Shown: piece by piece, positions 13,408 to 25,334 of the stretch
How positions within the stretch are numbered: position 1 is the first letter of the stretch
Layout of the letters: the number at the start of each line of letters is the position of its first letter
Source: Chrysaora quinquecirrha
Lineage: Eukaryota; Cnidaria; Scyphozoa; Semaeostomeae; Pelagiidae
Assembly: GCA_014526335.1 (NCBI GenBank)
Contig: JACTAT010000182.1
Location: forward strand, 248,001 to 312,000
Length of the DNA: 64,000 nt
Reading direction: 5' to 3'
Translations under genes and position numbers: made by a program
Notes under the pieces: generated by a model
Seen by the model: only the letters and a program-made list of their open reading frames with translations
Database searches by the model: none
Told to the model about the DNA's origin: nothing

Positions 13408-13853
13408 AAAACTGAGAGACATCGACAAATCAACACACGATGCTTGAACAATACTTTTTGCGGAAATAAATTTTAAATCGCTTATCTTTTTGAAATGTTC
13501 AACTGATACCTGTACAGTATTGAAAACATTACCCCCGGAATCCTCTCACTATCGGACTCAATAACTAAAAAACCATGTATTTTTGAACTGCACTTTTCTT
13601 ATAAAAGTTGTTTTCAATGACATTTGCTATCTATTGGCACAAAATATTTAAGTTTGGCTCATATCATTTTGTTGCAGCATGGGAGTGATGACGTCATCAC
13701 ATGCAGGTCTGTAACTTGGTCCAACGCACCCCCTGAATTTGGGTCTCATCGATTTTCGGCTACCAACATACACATATATTGCCATGCCAAGTTTAAAAAA
13801 TGTTTGGCAAAGTGCACGATTGGCCCATTTTCTGACAGTAACAGATCCCACTA
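13408..13853 (-). repeat. Right inverted arm of the foldback element
   Basis: Reverse complement of the left arm. It abuts the second copy of the 5.5-6.8 kb repeat family at 13854. Confidence 0.88.
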
Positions 13854-14680
13854 TAAGCCGTATAAAGAAAAAATCCGAACGATCTGAAAAACTATCAAAA
13901 GAATCTCAACAGCAATATAAGCTTATGAGAAAGAGCTATAAAACTGTTTTGGCCTGCAAGGAGATTTTTACTATTGAAGCCTGTTCTATTTACGAACATA
14001 TTGAAAAGCTTTTCTTAGAACTAAATCAAAATCTGAAAGCATATAAGGATGATATGAATGGAAATGTGCCAGCATTTTTTCTAAAATAAGTCAAGAGTTG
14101 TTAATATCTAATGCTTATATGGGAGAAGCAAAGAAAGATCTTGAGGAACTTATGACAGAATTCAGGGTTAAAAGCTTTAATAAACTAACTGTTCCTGAAT
14201 TGATAAATGCTAATGCCATGGAAATGTGCAGTAATTTGCTCTGTAAGGTTGATATTTTGAGTCAAGATCTGATAAAATTTCAAGAAATCAATGAAAATGT
14301 TTGTAGTATGGATGGTGCTGTGAGAGATGATGATATAGCTGCAGGTTATGCTCCAGGAAAAGTTGCAACATTATGTGGCTATGACTATGGAAAAACATTG
14401 GTTGACTTAAGAAAAGAATCCCATGTTGAAAGCATTCATTTGGAGAGAAATAAGAATTCAAGTGATGTGATGATCATGATGATAAGAATGATGACCATGT
14501 TGCTGTTGACACTGCAAGAATAATAAGAAAAGGAAAGAAAACAAGGTGGTATCATAGTTCAATATCTAGAAAATGATTTGAAAGAAAATCTTCTGAATTC
14601 ACCAACTGCAGCAGACAGTACAGTTGAGAGAAATTATCAAGCATTTCATTCCCTTTGTCAGATTCAGTCAAATTTGACAT
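13854..14680 (+). pseudogene. Repeat-family gene remnant, copy B
   Basis: A second copy of the gene seen at 5489-6400. It preserves a different upstream part (14098-14340: helical, acidic, with LISNAYMGEAKKDLEELMT) and then the shared block GKVATLCGYDYGKT and RKESHVE. The GAT run has shifted frame, so the product ends early. Together the copies suggest a longer ancestral protein of unknown function. Both copies are broken. Confidence 0.5.
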
Positions 14681-14681
14681 A

Positions 14682-15085
14682 GGGCAGGTCAAGCGGTAAG
14701 AGACAATGAAACAGACAGTTATCTATTAAACTGCGCCTCATCGAATCAAATCCGATTCCAGTCTAAATCAACTACAAAAATACTGAGTTTAAAACTGAGT
14801 TTAAATAAGAAGTTACATTGACGAAATAACTAAATTAACCAATGAGAATTAAGAATACCAGGAAAGGGTGGATAAATACAACTATGTAAAATATAAGCAT
14901 GAATAGGGAGAAACTACGTATACAGAATGACTAACAAGTAGAACCGAACAAGAGTGGGAGTAAAGTTACGAGCGAAAAGTAAGAAAAACATGTTTAGTCA
15001 TGTGGGAAAGGAAAAGGCGGTAAAACATGAAAGAGAGGATTAATGAAGAAGGAAAAGTAGATCGAAATGAATGAGAGAAAAGGGG
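14682..15085 (+). mobile_element. Insertion in copy B, possibly a tRNA-derived SINE
   Basis: About 400 bp absent from copy A split the repeat between GACAT and AATGTATCCTC. Its first 80 bases hold GGGCAGGTCAAGCGGTAAGAG, which resembles a tRNA D-arm/A-box, and about 50 bases on CATCGAATCAAATCCG, a weak B-box-like string. The rest is A-rich. The insertion is clear from comparing copies; the SINE call is tentative. Confidence 0.4.
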
Positions 15086-15089
15086 GTAT

Positions 15090-15455
15090 CGTTAATGTAT
15101 CCTCAAAAGAAGTTGGAGTACAAACAGAAGGTATGATGAGTTCTTTGTTAATTCTTATTGTCTATTCCAGACTTGTTGCTTTTTATTTCAAACTGGAATC
15201 ATTTAGAGAATGTAAGATTTGTTTTCTTTTCAATTTTTGTAGCTCCATGGATGACAACTGCTGGACAAAAGAAAAAACATAAAGCTAAGATGAGCTGTAG
15301 GATTATAGAAGATTGGGGAACTATGTGTGAGTATATCTATATATCAGTATTATATTATATATATTTGACACGTTTTAAATAATATAATATGATATTAAAA
15401 AAAAGACCGAGGCCTCTGCCTCTTTTTAGTATCATATTATATATCCTTATATATC

Positions 15456-15460
<5 letters not shown>
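15090..15460 (+). repeat. Copy B tail with the terminal imperfect palindrome
   Basis: Matches 6425-6780 almost base for base, including the hairpin (about 15381-15442). It passes directly into a TA run. Confidence 0.85.

Positions 15461-15540
<80 letters not shown>
15457..15540. repeat. (TA)n microsatellite
   Basis: About 80 bp of nearly pure TA dinucleotide. It produces a spurious Ile-Tyr open frame. Confidence 0.98.
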
Positions 15541-15543
<3 letters not shown>

Positions 15544-15544
15544 T

Positions 15545-16290
15545 AGTCCAATATACTGTTCACTGGTATAAATGCTTACTCACTGTCGTGCTTATATAGC
15601 AAATCTCGAATAGAAAAATTTACATATATTGTATACATGTGTATATTATACAGAACGTAAGAAAACATGGGTGGGTTGTATGCATTTGTGCCTGCCCCTA
15701 GATCTCAATGGACAGAGAACAATAATTTGTTCATCATCTCTAATGAACACATATGCCCCTAGTGTCCAGTTGGGGGAATGAGATCGTGTAGTTCATTTTG
15801 CAAGGCTCTTGTAATGTTCAACTCTAAAGGCCATAGTTCACTCATAATGTCCTTAGAGGACATTTTGTACAATGAAAGCAGCGGACCCTTCAGAATGAAC
15901 TACGTGGTCTTTCTGGGTGTCCTGTATTCCCAGAGTTCCCTCCTTGGCTCTTGGTGTATGCAGATACTCACGTCTTTCGGAAACACATCAAACTCTGTGG
16001 TCATTCTGGATGCCCTGTATCCCTAGAGTTCTCTCATAGCCACTTGGTGTATGCACATGTTTTTAATAATATTATCTCAGCTATTTGTTTACATTAAGTT
16101 GTCATGAGAACGTTTGCTTGCTTTTGATTGCAAAAATTGAAGGGGATTGACCAAAATTAATTGTTTCAATAAAATAAGATGAAATTTTTTTTCAATTGAT
16201 GGTTGCGTTTTTCGTGCGTAAGCTGGACTGCATTTTGCATAAATAGCGAAGTACTTGATCTGTTAAACGTACAGGCATCGCAAGCAGCAA
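15545..16290. other. Intergenic with a 93-bp direct repeat
   Basis: No gene is seen. Segments at about 15904-15966 and 15997-16060 repeat at a 93-bp spacing (TGGTC, CCTGTAT.CC, AGAGTTC, CTTGGTGTATGCA). The 150 bp before 16292 may hold the promoter of the recombinase gene; no TATA box is obvious. Confidence 0.6.
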
Positions 16291-16291
16291 G

Positions 16292-18061
16292 ATGGACTTG
16301 TCAACGGTCGAGGGGGCAAGACAGCAGAAAAGAGTGCTGATTCTTCGGGAGTCGAAGGACAAGACATATATTTGTCCTGTCAAGCATTGTGAGAAAAGAA
16401 CATTTTTCAGCAAAAGAGGCTGCAGAAAGCATGTAGACACGAAACACAGATGGTACTATTTCTTTGACGAGAAGCCTAGCGAGAGATTGATTGACCAAGC
16501 TTTGAAACAACAATCTACACATGCGAATTCAGAAAATCGAGGAAACTTAAAGAAGCGTGCTGACACAACAAAAAGGCCACATTGTTCAATTACAAATGGT
16601 ATCGGAAAGAAATACATTGAATGGTTGGGTGCTGTTTGTGGAGGGGGTATGACAGAGACACAGGCCAGTCAAAATGGGACAAGAGTGATAAAATTCTTGA
16701 AATTTTGCAGCGAGGACGATGAGGAGGAGCTTACTGAGGAGCATATTGATTACTGTATTGGTTCTGCGGGACTGATTTGCAATTTCATTGAACACATTGG
16801 AAAGGAATGGGGACTTGGCAGCTCTGCGCAGTTCGGATATTTACAAGCTATTACAGATTTGATTGACTTTAGAAAGTCAAGCGGACTGTCAACTGTAGTT
16901 CTTGGAAACTTGGCCATCTCCGAAGTCTACATCAACAGAGGAAAGAAAGCATTGGCTCGGCGAAAGATTTCCGAGTGGTCAAAGAATTTATCGGTGGAAG
17001 TACTCCCTGCCAATAATCAATGGGCGACAATGGACGAAATGGAAACAGTTGTACCGTATCATCTGTCGCGCTACAAGGACGTGCTATTAAGATGCAAGAC
17101 CTACCCTTTGACGTCAGTTACTGCAGCAGAATTGACTTTCGCAACTCGTTTCGTTTCTGTTTATCTCTTCACGAGTAAAAGGATCTCGGCCGATGACGTA
17201 TCAATACTTGACACTTGGTATGTTTGAAAAGTCGAAAGAAAGCGATGGCTTCGTGGATCAAACCGAATTTAAAACTGCCCAGCAATACACATTTGACTCG
17301 TTGATTTTCGACAAACAAGTCTGTGAATAGTTGATGATGATATTGTGAACATTAGACCTCTGTTGAACCCGACATGCGAATATGTTCTTGTCACACGAAG
17401 TGGCACTCAGTTTCAGAAACTGAGTAATCATATGTCAGAGCTCGTCTTTCAAGCTATCGGGAAATATGTTCACCCAACAAGATATCGACAAATAGTGGAG
17501 ACCGAAAGTTCACGAGTGCTGTCGTCCGAGGAGCAGAAATCGATTAGCCTGGATCAGAAACACAGCTCGCAAGTAGCAAGAACGTATTACCAGAAACGAA
17601 GCTCTCGTGAAATTGCTGAGAGTGGAAAACTGGCGATGGAAAAACTTCGGAACAACGAAGTGGACAAGATGGTGAAACGAGTTGTATTTTCCAGCGAAAG
17701 TGAAATTTCGGACACTGAAAATAACACGAAAGCAGATCGGGAAGACAATAACGTCAAAACAGTTCTTGAAGGAATACAGCCATTGAATTCACCATGTGAT
17801 TCAGAAAACAAAAGTGCTGTTATATCTCCAGTTTATCAACCTCCAGTAAGGAAAGCAAGTAAAGTCAAGGTCAAGTCAATAGTCAGTTCAAGAGTTCCTT
17901 ATACCAAAGATGAAGATTATTTCTTAAAGAAAGGTTTAAAGGTATATGGATTTGGCAAATGGACAAGCATGCTGCGAGACCCGAGGTTCAAGTTTCACAA
18001 AAAAAGAACTGCAGATTCCCTCAAAAAGCGCGCGGAACTGTTAACTCGAATCAGTGCATAA
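16292..18061 (+). pseudogene. Crypton-like tyrosine recombinase with C-terminal Myb/SANT domain
   Basis: The start ATG opens a 312-codon frame that begins with a C2H2-type zinc finger (YICPVKHCEK...RKHVDTKH) and a helical core-binding region. A frameshift near 17175 moves the frame to one holding SRPMTYQYLT, the likely box-I arginine. A second shift near 17330 restores a frame with IRPLLNP, then HPTR (HxxR box), KHSS and VARTYYQK with the nucleophile tyrosine. The order R...HxxR...KH...Y is the tyrosine-recombinase signature. The last 60 residues (TKDEDYFLKKG, GFGKWTSML, RTADSLKKR) look like a telobox-type Myb/SANT domain. Tyrosine recombinases cut and rejoin DNA through a 3'-phosphotyrosine; Crypton transposons use one. 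Two frameshifts make this copy inactive unless they are sequencing errors. It is tail to tail with the SF3 helicase gene, 356 bp between stops. Confidence 0.82.
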
Positions 18062-18417
18062 TTTGAACAATTACCAATACAAATATCTTTCATTCACTTC
18101 AATTAAATATCTTCAACATGTATACGATGAGCAATTCTATTTTGAAAACGAGGGTAACCTCTTTGTGAGAATTCGTTGCTCATTCTAGCTCACTGTTAAC
18201 GCGCGTTGCACACGCTTGTGTATTCTTGCTCATAGTTCTATGGGAGAAAATAATTTTACATCTGATATGATAAATCTTATCAATGTAATTTATATATGTA
18301 TCTGAAACTTCAATGATATAATGAAATGATGATTTTAAAAACACAATTATAACACTTAAGGAATTAAGCAACAGCAATGAAATTGAATGGCATACAAAGT
18401 TTATTATAGAATTATTT

Positions 18418-21323
18418 CTAACTTAGTAATTGTTCAATATCCTTCTCTATAGTCTCCATTTCTTCATCTGACGACTCTTCTTGTCTTCTTTGTGCCTTTG
18501 GATCTCTTCGCACGATCATTGTTGTTGGACCTCTTTTTCTGCTGGGCGGTGTTAAGAAAGGATCCACGTCATCTTGGCTTGAAACGTCAACGACAATTGA
18601 TTGCCTATCATCGCCAAATTTTTTCTCCATCATCTTCTCCCACTGAGGAAAACGTTCTTTAAAAAGTGTTATGTCAAAGCATTGTCTCGGAGTGCCTTCT
18701 ATCATCAGCCAGGCGTCGTACATCGAGTCCGGCTTGTCCCACTCGTGTCTTCTTCGTCTTCGGAACCTTTCAAAATCCTCTACTGTCGGATTTAGCTCTT
18801 TCCAGTACTTTCTCGACATTGTAACCAGAAAAACTGCAAGATGGTAATTGAAATCATTGATTTCTCCGGTAATGATGTATCGCTCATTCTCCTGCCGCGC
18901 CCATTCTTCTTCATTGTCATCTTCATGGTGAAGTAGCGCTTGCTCGATCAGCTCTGTAGGAACGATGTTTCTTGGCTCTTGTCCTGCTCTGTCCACCATT
19001 TCTCTGCAATCTTGTGAAAACTCTATATTTTGAATTTCTTCCATGTTCAGTAGCTGAGCAGCATTGTTCTCTGTAAAATCATTGAAGAGTGCTCCCAGAT
19101 CTTCCTCCTCCGGCTCCACTGTAATGTCTTCATGTGACCACAAGGGAACAGTTTTCAATCTCTCAGCTGCCCAATGGAAGCATTGCATGCAGTGCTTTCT
19201 TAGCCACGCAGTTGCCTGTGGATTCTTCTTCTTTAGTGATTTCGTTTCGAAAATCTTGAGTCGTGCTCTAATCGCTGGATCGTCTGTTGGTGAGAATGGC
19301 GGAATTTCGTTGCATGTTATGTATATTCCAGAGCGATAAACAATATGCGTGGCCTCTTTATGTTTCTGTGGTATTGCAATATAGCCTCGTTGCAGTACTC
19401 TTTTCGCATCGTCAGGTGAAAGTGCGTCTGCTAGCCATTCGTCCACAAACAGGCATTCTGTATCAGCTGTCAACATACTGGCAGAAAAATGGCTGTCCCT
19501 CGTCACAGAGGCCAACTTGTCTTGGGAGATGATTCCTTCGTAGGGGGAAAACCAGCTTGTATTGCCAGAATCTGCTTCCCCGGCACAGCAAAGCTTTTTA
19601 TTTTTTTTGGAAACTGGTCTTTTACAGCCAACTGATACCATTTTTGTAAGAAAGAAATCAATGTTTCCTCATCGGGCATGCTGTTTTTCAGACTTTGTAC
19701 GAATATCTGCGGCAAGGGTACAGTATATTCTTTGTATGTATAGCTTACATATGTTCGAGGTGAGATCGCACCTGTTAAAAGCAAGTGAACAATCTAGTTA
19801 CGAAATGTGAAGCACAAATTCTTTTTCCACAAATCTTACTTAACATGAATAAGACCAAATAAAACTTCAAAGCAATGGCTTGCCGATCTCGTCTCCTGGA
19901 ATTGCATCCATGATGAAAGATTTCTTTGAAAAAGAGAAACACATGCAATATGGTTTAACTTCAACAAGGTCATATTCTATTTGTATCTGTCTGATTATGG
20001 TACATCCTTTGTATGATAGTATGCTGTTGACTGGGTTTAGAACTGGTGCCAGCACATTTGCAATTTGAGAGTTGCTTAACAGTGAATGCAGAAACTGTGT
20101 AACGCTAGCTGCTTTGACGAAGGCGTATTTTCCTAAAACAGAAAGAGAAAGAGAATTACTGATAAATAAGAGGACTTTGCTCAGTAACACCATTACTGAC
20201 GTCATAATAATAAAACAAACCCATATGAAAGTAAAATTCTTAAAATTAACGATTCTTACTGTTGGGTACCTTCTTGTAAATGTAGCCTCTGTGTAGCTTT
20301 GCATTGAGTCTTTCCATTGCTTGTTTGATCAAATCGATTGCAGCACAGATTTTATTTGTTGGTTTCTCTGGCAAATTGCTACTTGTAGACTGCGCATCAG
20401 TGTCTTCTCTTGCATCCACTAGGTCATATTGGAAATTAGTGTACTTTATTTGGCCAAGCGCCGTCAAGAAGCGGTCTGCAAGCTCCGTTTTACATTGCCG
20501 TGTGATGATGATTCTGACTGTGCTGATTCCAAATTCCGAATTCGTTGGAACACTGTGATTTGCCAGTTGTAAACCTGAAATGATAGTAATAATAATAAAT
20601 AAACTTTTTAATTCTAATTTGTTTATGTTTAGCTAGGCCAACGTCATAATTATTGAAAATGTATAGTGGAGCAATATTTACCTGTGGTTGGATAAATGCA
20701 AGATGACGTGTATTGTCTTGTTCCGTCACGAGCAAGTCTCTCGGCATATGGAAAGTTATGGTCCTTGTTCGTCTGGCATAGTGTTGCTGCGTAATAAGCA
20801 ATCAGGCCTTCTTTGTTTCTTGCTTTTATGGGTCGGCAGTTATCGATTTCTAATCCTGATGACAACATCACTTTGGAGAATTCATTTTCTAATTGCTTGA
20901 TCTTGTGGTTAGGGACATCCACCACTATCCAAAAGCTTATTCCTGGTTTATCTCCGAGTCGGTAGCATTTTCTTCAGTTTCTTCAGGTTCTTCGTTTTGC
21001 TCTTCATTAACTTGTTCTGCTCTTTCGTTTTGCTCTTCATTAACTTGTTCTGCTCTGTTGTTTGTGGGCTTTTTCTTTCTAACTTCGATACCTGTTATGC
21101 AAGTCCATATGATAATCGTGTCTTTGTGACCCCGTAACAGCATTTCCAATTGTCTTCTTTTTACTGCAATAAGGTTTTCAGCTAAATCTGCATCGTTTGT
21201 TGTAGTATTCCATAACACTCTCAGACTGATGACGCTGGCGATCACAGGAACAACGAAATTCTCCAAAGCTTGAGATAGCGTCTTTGACCCAAGTCTTCTT
21301 GCTGGCCGCATATTACAAGCCAT
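18418..21323 (-). pseudogene. Spliced SF3-type helicase, convergent partner of the tyrosine recombinase
   Basis: Minus-strand exons: 21323-20682, 20574-20260 (ending at a GTAAGA donor), 20132 to about 19894, and 19771-18418. The first three carry sequence not recognised, with KxE-rich repeats near 21020. The last exon holds a superfamily 3 helicase core: Walker A-like GEADSGNT (about 19575), Walker B LFVDEW (about 19456), a B'-like QRGYIAIPQKHKEA and motif C YITCNE, then an Arg-finger-like RARL. SF3 helicases unwind origins in small DNA viruses and their relatives. Damage: a frameshift near 20940, another in an A-run near 19605, a stop near 19870 before any clean donor, and Asn in place of the Walker A lysine. 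A long acidic tail follows to the stop. The pairing with the recombinase suggests one mobile element. Confidence 0.75.
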
Positions 21324-21499
21324 TCTGATTTCTCTGTTAACTCAGGCCTTTTCTGTACTTTATTTATAATATATATATATATGCAAAGATGACGAATACG
21401 AGAACACAAAACTTACTTGAAAATCACAAACTGTAATAACCTAATTATCAGCAAAACGATGGCTCCAGCAAGATATCAGAAAGCAGTGAACATTTACCT

Positions 21500-21501
<2 letters not shown>

Positions 21502-21541
<40 letters not shown>
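21502..21541. repeat. (TA)n microsatellite
   Basis: About 40 bp of TA repeats, with a shorter run at 21368-21381. Together with 15457-15540 they bracket the recombinase-helicase pair. Confidence 0.95.
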
Positions 21542-21544
<3 letters not shown>

Positions 21545-21547
<3 letters not shown>

Positions 21548-22800
21548 CAGATCCCAAGCACTGTGAAAAAGCTTATCATAAGAGAGCATTGTCTTTTCTT
21601 GCATCAGACGAACAGAAGACAGAACCAAGGCACAAAGCAAGAATTGTAAGTTTGTGAAAATTTTTGAAGCTAAACTGAGTGCAATAATCAATAGTAATAA
21701 CTAAGCACAGGATATGTGCCCTTGTGTTTACAAGGTCTGCATGTGATTTTTTTAAATTTTTTTTAGCCATCCAAGCACGGCAAGAAAAGTTGAGTTGGCC
21801 AAGCACATTGTTAAGGTCTTCCCTGATTTTGCAGACAGTGATGGAGGCTATGTGAATAATCTATATGTCACTTACATTTCTTTTTTAATGGTTAAAGGAT
21901 ATTAGGCTTACTTAAGATGAACATGTAGTTAATCAGTGATATAAAATTGTATCCTGTTGCATAACATTTTACGTGCAGTCATGTCTGAAACATGAGGCCC
22001 AAGTGTTAGCAAGTGTTAGTTGTAAGTTTGGCTTTGTTAAGCTTGTTGTGGCAGATAAATTTTGTTCAAAATGGAATCAAAGTTTACTGATGCCAAAACT
22101 CACATTTAACTAATAGGGGCAGAAATACAATCTATGTTAATAGTAGCTGTATTCTAAATCATAGACACTTAAAATGAAACAGAAATTCTTTCACGAAGCT
22201 GCATTTCTATTTCTAAAGGTTGCTGAGATCTACAAGTTTCTTTCCATTTTGGGTCAAGTAAAGTTTCTTAACCGATATTGATCTTACTTCTAATAAGTAA
22301 TCTCCCACATCAATACAATCTCAATTATATTTAGATAATGACAATGTTAAGGAATTTCATCATGTCTGTTTTTCTAGTCATCTATGTTCCATACAAAACC
22401 AAGGCAAGGAGGGACAATTGTAAAGGCCCTAGAATATATCAACAGAAAAATTCAACCACCACTTGAACAAAGACATCAAAAAAGAGAGTGAAGCTGTCCA
22501 ACATCAGCATACCAGGTCAACAAGGTATGTTATACATGAAAAAAGAAGAATTTCTTGTAAACCTCATTTTTTGCATAGCTTCCTTTTTATGAAAATTATG
22601 ATGATGATGGATGGTGTTGATGTTCATTGTCCTTTTATTGGTATTGGATTCAATTTTACCCTGTTGTATTAAGATTCAAGGAAGATAATGTCATTTTAAG
22701 CCAATTGGTTTTGAGAAATATACAACTATTCCACTTCAATTTCGTAATGATTGTATATTAAATTTTACTGTTTTATATAATAAAACCTATTTCTTTTATT
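21545..22800. other. Intergenic, no supported gene
   Basis: AT-rich sequence. A block at 22384-22495 could encode an exon (PRQGGTIVKALEYINRK) but lacks a clear partner. Confidence 0.4.
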
Positions 22801-22802
22801 AG

Positions 22803-24653
22803 CCAAAGAGTTGAAAACTTTATCTGCAGAAGATCCAGCAACAGCTGATATCATGGAAGCAACTTTTAAATACACAAGAGAGTGGATTGAAGGAGCAGCA
22901 GCACCCACACTCCCCACCATCCTGCAGGAGTTTCATTTGTTATCTGTACAAGAACAGGTAAATTTTTAATGTCTTCTTTGTAAAACAGTCACTTGCATTC
23001 ATTGATAAGCTTTATCTCAAATTTTCTATTGATCTGACCTTCAAATCAGCTTATTTTCAACACCTTTCAGTGAGCCTTAATGCAACCTTTTTGCTCAAGG
23101 CCAAAATTATGAAAATTTGTGCTGGTGAAAAAACTAAATTTAAAAATAATCTTATCTAGATGCTAGTTATATATGATTATATAATTATAATTTAATTTTA
23201 TATTCACTTTTTATAAAAACAGTAATACATTTATTTTTATATGTGTTATATAAATTACATTCATGTTATAGTTTCATAGTGGCAATGCATTTAGCAAAGT
23301 AGATAATTTAAAGTAAATCAATGGAGGTTAAGGCTATTCATTTTAAAAATAGCCCATTCAATTGCTTTAAATTTTATGTAAGTAAAGACAGTTATTTGGT
23401 TAAAAGACAATAGTTTATTAATAGACTTTGCAGGCCACTTGGCATTTGCCACTTTTTACATCCATAGATTTACTTAAACCCCGTTTACACTGTATCGGAT
23501 CACTTTTTGATCCGCTACAAAAAGTGTTCCCAGTATGAAAACATGTGCTCTTTGCCTTTCCGTTTACACTGTGCTGGATAAGTTTTTGTTCGCTAAATCA
23601 AGCATGCGCACTTTTACATCTCATCTTACAACAACAAAAAGGACTAACGTTTTTGGCGCAAGAAAGTAACGATTGTGATTTGGCAGAAGAAAAAATAACA
23701 AGAGGTGATGGCAAAAGCAAATAAAAAACCTCAAAGTTATACTAATAACAATGCTGAAGAAGAAAAAACTTTGCATTGACAAAAGAGGAGATATCTCTCT
23801 TGCTTCGAGTAGTTCTTGAATCCCAGACAAGTAAAGCTGCGGCTGGCATTGACTTGGAGACAGTAAAATCCAAATAAATTCAAGAAGGAGAAAGATAAAA
23901 CGCACATTTTATTTTTGATTGTCAAAATCATTTCTCAAGAATGATGTTTGTAATTCCACGACTCAACAAGCAACGAGATTAAATTTTTGCAGGAAAATTT
24001 AGTCTCAATGTGAATAGAAAATGGCCTCTTTGCGAATCAGCATCAAAAAGTGTATCGGATAGAAACGTTTACACTGTAGCGGATCACTTTTTGATCCGAA
24101 CAGGTACAAGATTCATCCTCTTTCCTAGCAGGTACAAAATCCACCAGTTTCTTCTTGCATTTAATTATTGAAAAACCAGCCTGCAGTCTCTAATAAGTTA
24201 GCTGTGATATACAGTTTCTGTTGAATGTTTGTTCTTTTTGATGGAAATCATCACTGATTTTGCTCTGATTTTTCATCTTGTCTAAAGTTAGACTTCTTCT
24301 CTCAGATCGTGACATCCAAAACTTGGACAGAAATCTTCATCCAAAAAGAGGAAAAAAGACTGTGCTTCCAGTGACAGATGATCTAAGTGACACTTCTTCA
24401 AAAAATGCTGTGCTGTCTCTGGTCTTGGAAAGAAGAAGTCAAAACCAATTGGTTCTACTTGGAAGCAACCAAATTTGAGGATTTTCAGGACAGCATACAG
24501 TTTCTGACGGAATGTGCATTTGTTTTTAATGTGCATTACAATGCATTCCAGTCACCACTGTGTGCTGTCCTGGAAAGGCTTTGGCTTAAAAAGCGAATGA
24601 CGCCTCTCACACAACTGGCAGACAGTATATTGAAAAAAATAAACAATGTTTAA
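22803..24653 (+). pseudogene. Fragments of an unrecognised gene
   Basis: A plausible exon at 22803-22957 (DPATADIMEATFKYTREWIEG, ending LLSVQEQ before GTAAAT) and a later block at 24285-24653 ending at TAA. The later block changes frame near 24405 in an A-run: the first half reads SDRDIQNLDRNLHPKRGKK, the second YLEATKFEDFQDSIQFL and ends DSILKKINNV. A repeat element sits between them. No domain is recognised, and the frame change suggests decay. Confidence 0.35.
23480..24105. repeat. Insertion with repeated GTTTACACTG / palindromic GGATCA motifs
   Basis: GTTTACACTGTATCGGATCA at 23488 recurs as GTTTACACTGTAGCGGATCA at 24069. Both are followed by the palindrome partner CTTTTTGATCCG, and a third, diverged copy lies near 23570. 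CAGTGTAAAC-type termini are common in hAT-like MITEs, so a non-autonomous DNA transposon is possible, but clean inverted ends and a duplicated target were not found. Confidence 0.4.
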
Positions 24654-25004
24654 CTTTTTTGATTATAACTATTTAGTTTTTTTAGTTTATTTGCTGTAAT
24701 GAAAATGAAATATTAGACTTTTTAATTATTGTTAGTTTATCATTAGCTTGTGATTTGATAAAAAAAAGATGTTCAAGGACACATTTTTGTTTATCTTAGA
24801 GCATTCTATAAACAGAGCAGTTTTTCATAGATTTCCTGCAATTTCATATAGGCAAACTGGGACATGCTTGGATATGCAAAATTGAATTGAATAAAATTGC
24901 AAATTGATCAATTGGTTAGTATGGATTACCAACCCCCTCCCCTGAAAAAAATTCAATATCACCCCCAATTCCCAAGACAATGGTTTCATTAAAAAAGTTT
25001 CAGT

Positions 25005-25190
25005 AATAATTTAGGGACAATAACATTATACTTTAGTGTTAAGTTAATAGTATTTTTCGGTGATAATATAGGGACAATAACACTATAATTTAGTGTTAAG
25101 TAAATAGTATGTTTCAGTAATAATTTAGGGACAATAACAATATACTTTAGTGTTTGGTAAATAGTTTAGGGACAATTTAGTGTCAATTTC
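25005..25190. repeat. 57-bp tandem repeat, about three copies
   Basis: TTAGGGACAATAAC starts recur at 25011, 25068 and 25125, each followed by ACTTTAGTGTTAAG. Looser TTAGGGAC and TTATGGTCAA motifs continue to about 25310. Confidence 0.85.
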
Positions 25191-25334
25191 GCGTTAGTAC
25201 TTTGAATGCAAATTTAGTGTTAAATTATGGTCAATTTATGGTCAATTTATGGTCAAATTAGGGAAAAATTATGGACGAAATCATGGTCTCAGTTTAGGGA
25301 CAAAAAAACAAGTTGACAAATAGTTTTACTGTGT

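Larger units (their letters stand above)
11184..13853. mobile_element. Foldback-type element with about 420-bp inverted arms
   Basis: The sequence at 11184-11605 is the reverse complement, at moderate divergence, of 13408-13853. Shared landmarks are GTGGG(T/A)TCTGTTAC at the outer ends, CAATCGTGCACTTTGCC, GTGATGACGTCATCAC, and GATTCCGGGGGTAATG further in. The enclosed 1.8 kb holds a 60-bp minisatellite and no transposase, so this is a non-autonomous foldback or long-TIR element. A target-site duplication is not clear. The arms contain TGACGTCA, a perfect CREB/ATF-type palindrome. Confidence 0.88.

Noticed and set aside
15389..15571. 60-codon Ile-Tyr frame
   Set aside because: Translation of the TA microsatellite.
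16292..21323. Shared terminal inverted repeats around the recombinase-helicase pair
   Set aside because: Comparison of 16070-16290 with the complement of 21330-21500 showed no match; element ends remain undefined.
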